Source of the DNA: Acidobacteriota bacterium
GTDB taxonomy: Bacteria; Acidobacteriota; Blastocatellia; Pyrinomonadales; Pyrinomonadaceae
Direction: 5' to 3'
DNA: 64,000 bases
Assembly: GCA_018269075.1 (NCBI GenBank)
Contig: JAFDVJ010000028.1
Span: forward strand, 45,910 to 109,909
The position numbers and the translations under genes are program-made. The notes under the pieces were generated by a model. It was not told the DNA's origin. It searched no databases and saw only the letters and a program-made list of their open reading frames with translations. The first letter of the stretch is position 1, and every line of letters begins with the position of its first letter. Shown here one piece after another: positions 60,959 through 64,000 of the stretch.

Positions 60959-60995
60959 CGCTGCATTTTCCTATTATCTTCGAGGAAATGCAGCG
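60959..60995. other. Near-perfect hairpin with GCTGCATTTCC arms
   Basis: CGCTGCATTTTCCT and AGGAAATGCAGCG pair with one extra T in the left arm; the loop is 10 nt. No T-tract. Confidence 0.65.
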
Positions 60996-61014
60996 TTTGT
61001 GCGTTTTTCAAACG

Positions 61015-61040
61015 CATTGCCGGCAGGATGCCGGCGTTCC
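61015..61040. repeat. CGGCATCCTGCCGGC palindromic repeat, copy 2
   Basis: Exact reverse complement of 45419-45444 over 26 nt. Another half (GCCGGCATCTCGGC) follows it. Confidence 0.85.
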
Positions 61041-61078
61041 GTTTGCCGGCCGAGATGCCGGCGTTTCGTAACTTTGTC

Positions 61079-61120
61079 AAAAAAGGCGCGTGGGCAGCAA
61101 CCTGCCCGCGCGCCTTTTTT
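61079..61120 (-). terminator. Terminator of pnp (bidirectional)
   Basis: AAAAAAGGCGCG, T bulge, GGGCAG, loop CAAC, CTGCCCGCGCGCCTTTTTT. Both strands have a T-tract, so it can stop transcription from either side. It lies about 20 nt past the pnp stop. Confidence 0.9.
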
Positions 61121-61140
61121 ATTCGATAAAGCCTTTCGGG

Positions 61141-63258
61141 TTAGTTCGAATGGGCTTTCTTTTCTTCCTGCAGAACGGCTTTGCGGGAAAGCTTGATCTT
61201 GTTGCCTTCCTTGCCGATGCATTTGACCATAACCTGCTGGCCTTCCTTGAGCTCGTCGCGGACGTCGCGGATCCGACGCTCGGAAATTTCCGAGATGTGG
61301 AGCAGGCCTTCGACACCGGGGAAGATTTCGACGAACGCGCCGAAATCGACGATCCGCATCACCGTGCCGAGATAGGTTTCGCCGATCTCCGCTTCGGCCG
61401 TGATCGCCTTGATCCGGTCGATCGCCGCCTGGGCCGCGTTGCCGTCGGCGGTCGCGATCGAGATCGTGCCGTCGTCGGCGATGTCGATCTTCGCGCCGGT
61501 CTCCTCGGTGATGCCGCGGATCACCGAACCGCCCTTGCCGATGACGTCGCGGATCTTGTCCGGATGAATCTGGATCGTGATGATGCGCGGCGCGTAGGGC
61601 GAGATGTCCTCGCGCGGTTCGGCGATCGCTTCCTTCATAATGCCGAGGATGTGCATCCGGCCCTTGCGCGCCTGTTCGAGCGCTTCCTGCAGGATCATCG
61701 CGTTGATGCCGCTGATCTTGATGTCCATCTGGAGCGCGGTGATGCCGTTTTCGGTTCCGGTGACCTTAAAGTCCATATCGCCGTAGTGATCTTCGGCGCC
61801 GGCGATGTCCGAGAGGATCGCGTAGCGGTTGCCTTCCATCACGAGGCCCATCGCGACGCCGGCGACCGGGCGTTTGATCGGCACGCCCGCGTCCATCAGG
61901 CTGAGACAGCCGCCGCAAACGCTCGCCATCGACGACGAGCCGTTCGATTCGGTGATGTCCGAGACGATCCGGATCGTGTACGGGAAATCGATCTCCGCCG
62001 GGAGAATCGCTTCGAGCGCGCGGCGGGCGAGGTTGCCGTGGCCGATCTCGCGGCGCGACGACGAGCCGACGCGGCCCGTCTCGCCGACCGAATACGGCGG
62101 GAAATTGTAATGGAGCAGAAAACGGCGCTTGGTTTCGCCCTTTTCGAGATCGTCCATAAACTGCTCGTCGTCTTTCGTGCCGAGCGTCGAGGTGACGATC
62201 GCCTGCGTTTCGCCGCGCGTGAAGAGCGCCGAACCGTGAACGCGCGGCAGCCAGCCGACTTCGCACGAGATCGGGCGGATCTCCGAGAATTTGCGGCCGT
62301 CCGGACGGCGGCGGTTGCCGAGAATGTCCTCGCGGAAGATCTTTTCCTTGAGCGCCGAGAAGACCTTGCCGGCCATCGAGCGTTTTTCCGGCTCTTCTTC
62401 CGGATAGCTTTCGACGACTTCCTTTTTCAGGGCGTCGATGCCGGCGTAGGTCGTCAGTTTGTCGCGGCCGGTCGAATCGAGCGCCTCGCGGAGCCGGTCG
62501 GTGTAGTTTTTCTCGACCTCGGCCGAAATTTCCGGGTCGAGCTCCGGCACGACGAATTCGCGCTTGGTGATCTCCAAAGCCTTGCCGAGCTCTTTCTGCC
62601 ACAGGCAGAGCCGCTTGATCTCCTTGTGCGCGAGCATCAGCGCTTCGACCATAATCTTTTCGGTGACTTCCTTCGCTTCGGATTCGACCATGCAGATCGC
62701 TTCTTCGGTGCCGGCGACGACCAGATTGAGATCCGATTCGCGGCGCTCGTCATAGCTCGGGTTGACGATGTATTTGCCGTCGACGAGTCCGATGCGGACG
62801 CCGGCGATCGGGTTGACGAACGGGATGTCCGACAGATACAGCGCGCACGACGCGCCGGTAATCGCGATCACGTCCGGATCGTTTTCGGTGTCGGCCGAGA
62901 TGACCGTCCCGATGATCTGCGTTTCGAACCGGTAGTTGTCCGGGAAAAGCGGACGCACCGGCCGGTCGATCAAACGGCAGGTCAGCGTTTCCTTTTCGCT
63001 CGGGCGGCCTTCGCGGCGGAAATAGTTTCCGGGGATGCGGCCGGCCGAATAGGTCGATTCACGGTATTCGACCGTCAGCGGAAAGAAGTCGAGTCCTTCC
63101 TTCGGAACGCGGGCGCTGACGGCGGTCACTAAAATCATCGTGTCGCCGTATTGAATGACAACGGCGCCGTCGGCCTGTTTGGCCACCTTGCCCGTTTCGA
63201 CCGTCAGTTCGCGGTTGCCGAGCTTGATTGATTCTTTCAAATATTTTTTATTTCCCAT
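61141..63258 (-). CDS. pnp: Polyribonucleotide nucleotidyltransferase
   Basis: 705 residues, normal length. Phosphorolytic 3'-5' RNA degradation in the cytoplasm, usually in a trimer with RNase E or similar. Two RNase PH domains (LVTAVSARVPKEGLDFFPL; RIVSDITESNGSSSMASVCG), a helical linker, then the KH domain (KIRDVIGKGGSVIRGITEETG) and the S1 domain (VDFGAFVEIFPGVEGLLHIS). A terminator-like hairpin in the spacer (63277-63315) separates it from rpsO, which precedes it in the common rpsO-pnp order. GAGGAATCAC lies before the ATG. Confidence 0.96.
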   Translation of the reverse strand: MGNKKYLKESIKLGNRELTVETGKVAKQADGAVVIQYGDTMILVTAVSARVPKEGLDFFPLTVEYRESTYSAGRIPGNYFRREGRPSEKETLTCRLIDRPVRPLFPDNYRFETQIIGTVISADTENDPDVIAITGASCALYLSDIPFVNPIAGVRIGLVDGKYIVNPSYDERRESDLNLVVAGTEEAICMVESEAKEVTEKIMVEALMLAHKEIKRLCLWQKELGKALEITKREFVVPELDPEISAEVEKNYTDRLREALDSTGRDKLTTYAGIDALKKEVVESYPEEEPEKRSMAGKVFSALKEKIFREDILGNRRRPDGRKFSEIRPISCEVGWLPRVHGSALFTRGETQAIVTSTLGTKDDEQFMDDLEKGETKRRFLLHYNFPPYSVGETGRVGSSSRREIGHGNLARRALEAILPAEIDFPYTIRIVSDITESNGSSSMASVCGGCLSLMDAGVPIKRPVAGVAMGLVMEGNRYAILSDIAGAEDHYGDMDFKVTGTENGITALQMDIKISGINAMILQEALEQARKGRMHILGIMKEAIAEPREDISPYAPRIITIQIHPDKIRDVIGKGGSVIRGITEETGAKIDIADDGTISIATADGNAAQAAIDRIKAITAEAEIGETYLGTVMRIVDFGAFVEIFPGVEGLLHISEISERRIRDVRDELKEGQQVMVKCIGKEGNKIKLSRKAVLQEEKKAHSN

Positions 63259-63276
63259 TAGTGATTCCTCATAAAC

Positions 63277-63315
63277 AAAAAGCGACAGGTGCGATGCCGT
63301 GAAGCTCCCTGCCGC
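63277..63315 (-). terminator. Terminator/attenuator between rpsO and pnp
   Basis: On the minus strand an 8-bp stem with one G-U pair (GCGGCAGG/CCTGTCGC, loop about 18 nt) is followed by TTTTTG. It lies 19 nt before the pnp ATG. It may set the rpsO/pnp ratio or act as an RNase III or PNPase-feedback site. Confidence 0.75.
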
Positions 63316-63439
63316 CTTTGAACTTTATTATTCAACGACCGTTCTCTTCTGCCGGAGGCATTATGCTGTCACGTTCAGCGACCTCGGGCAAATTCTTCGA
63401 GAGAATCTGTTCTAACAATGGCTCGAAGATGCCAATTTT

Positions 63440-63503
63440 TCGAGTGGAGAGTAGTGAGTGGAGAGTGGAGAGATGATTTTTTCTCCCGACTCTCGACTCT
63501 CCG
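63440..63503. repeat. Imperfect inverted GAGTGGA repeat downstream of rpsO
   Basis: The left arm (63440-63473) has GAGTGGAGAG units; the right arm (63482-63503) has CGACTCTC units in the opposite sense. The left edge TTTTTCGAGTGGAGAG is the same as that of the 40215 element. It sits a few nt past the rpsO stop. Confidence 0.75.
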
Positions 63504-63511
63504 CCCGCAAC

Positions 63512-63781
63512 CTATCGACGTAATTTCAGTTTCTCGATGATCGTATGGTATTCGTTGATGTTTTTACGCTTGAGATAATCGAGCAGTTTACGACGACGCG
63601 AGACCATTTTCAATAATCCGCGACGCGAGTGGTTGTCTTTCTTGTGCACTTTGAAATGCTCGGTCAGTTCGTTGATGCGCTGCGTCAGAAGCGCGATCTG
63701 AACCTGCGACGAACCCGTGTCGGTGTCGTGCTGCTTATAATCGTTGACGATTTTTTCCTTTAATTCGGTAGCTGTAGCCAT
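63512..63781 (-). CDS. rpsO: 30S ribosomal protein S15
   Basis: 89 residues, normal length. Binds 16S rRNA at the central domain. Pattern: [54 protein letters not shown] and the final [15 protein letters not shown]. In many bacteria S15 represses its own translation through a pseudoknot leader; a GC-rich hairpin (CCGCTT/AAGCGG at about 63830-63846) lies in its leader, but the S15-binding shape was not verified. The order rpsO-pnp is typical. A GAGTGGA repeat lies just past the stop. Confidence 0.96.
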   Translation of the reverse strand: MATATELKEKIVNDYKQHDTDTGSSQVQIALLTQRINELTEHFKVHKKDNHSRRGLLKMVSRRRKLLDYLKRKNINEYHTIIEKLKLRR

Positions 63782-63939
63782 AAATTCTTAATTACTAAAA
63801 ATAGCCTCTCCTTATGCTCGCAGTAACTCCGCTTCTGAAAAGCGGTAACCGCGAAAATTTTTATTTAACTCTTAATTCTTAACGGTTAATAGTCTTTAAC
63901 AAATTATCACAATCGCCCGACAACAATCAATCGTCGCGG

Positions 63940-64000
63940 CTATTGCCTGAACTCTTCCATAAACTTGGTCGAAAAATCTCCCTTCTGGAATTTTTCGTCC
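63940..64000 (-). CDS. C-terminal end of a probable biotin carboxylase (partial)
   Basis: Only the last 19 codons and the TAG stop are inside the window: DEKFQKGDFSTKFMEEFRQ. This resembles the C terminus of acetyl-CoA or propionyl-CoA carboxylase biotin carboxylase subunits (FxxGxxxTxFLEE). The identification is tentative, because the piece is short and no active-site motif is present. Confidence 0.4.
   Translation of the reverse strand, partial: DEKFQKGDFSTKFMEEFRQ

Larger units (their letters stand above)
60359..61078. other. 720-nt AT-rich spacer without a clear gene
   Basis: I see no credible gene. The region holds the probable promoter region of the PEP-CTERM gene, T-rich runs at about 60590-60630, a hairpin at 60959-60995 and the repeat at 61015-61040. 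Confidence 0.5.

Overview
The window reads as one chromosomal contig, probably from an Acidobacteriota genome of the Blastocatellia/Pyrinomonadaceae type. This is an inference from gene content, not a marker-gene identification. The signs are two membrane winged-helix/PD40 (TolB-like) regulators, three S74 tail-fibre-domain surface proteins, DUF4384 and caspase-fold proteins beside a Ser/Thr kinase, a PEP-CTERM protein, GC-rich coding DNA and unusually repeat-rich spacers. I saw no rRNA, tRNA, CRISPR array, intact insertion sequence or prophage.

Layout. 1-2.4 kb: the 3' end of rpoD, then a sigma-like/membrane protein pair. 2.7-9.9 kb: a surface-protein region with three S74 proteins, two of them translationally coupled around a small secreted protein, plus a small Cys-rich HTH-like protein. 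10-20 kb: a winged-helix/PD40 regulator, then a minus-strand run of Ser/Thr kinase, DUF4384 protein, two caspase-fold proteins and an M48 protease. 20-22 kb: a gene-free repeat island, a zincin-like gene and a 21-bp minisatellite. 22-30 kb: a B12-binding-type radical SAM protein, aroB with a structured leader RNA, glmM, a transglycosylase-like protein and a lipoprotein. 30-35 kb: another repeat island, an acyl-CoA dehydrogenase, and moeA-methyltransferase-moaC. 35-41 kb: small basic secreted proteins, the second PD40 regulator, an M50-like membrane protease, an L,D-transpeptidase-like protein and a DUF1223 protein. 41-51 kb: uvrA, a DSD1-type PLP enzyme, membrane proteins, an MFS exporter and cca. 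51-57 kb: a four-gene minor-pseudopilin operon (FimT, PilV, PilW and PilX types). 57-64 kb: glyQS, two secreted proteins (one PEP-CTERM), pnp, rpsO and the end of a probable biotin carboxylase.

How the parts relate. Housekeeping genes (rpoD, aroB, glmM, uvrA, cca, glyQS, rpsO-pnp) are mixed with envelope and surface functions: S74 fibres, type IV pilus minor pilins, a PEP-CTERM anchor and peptidoglycan enzymes. The kinase/DUF4384/caspase/M48 stretch looks like a signalling and proteolysis module, but its function is inferred only from domains and proximity.

Two features stand out. First, upstream of aroB on the minus strand there is a promoter-like sequence (TTGCCA, 17 nt, TATAGT), about 160 nt of strongly foldable RNA including a possible pseudoknot, and a terminator ending about 36 nt before the aroB ATG. 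A loop upstream can pair with the terminator's 5' arm. This could be an undescribed riboswitch or attenuator, or a separate small RNA. Second, the spacers carry many hairpin elements whose arms are made of short repeated units (GGATTTC, GAGTGGA, GGAGAAGA, CACTAAAAA and others), often as near-perfect inverted pairs. Some sit directly against start codons, and two such tracts lie in frame inside a membrane-protein gene. Two unrelated 21-bp minisatellites of about 12 copies each, and a 261-bp element with terminal inverted repeats, add to this.
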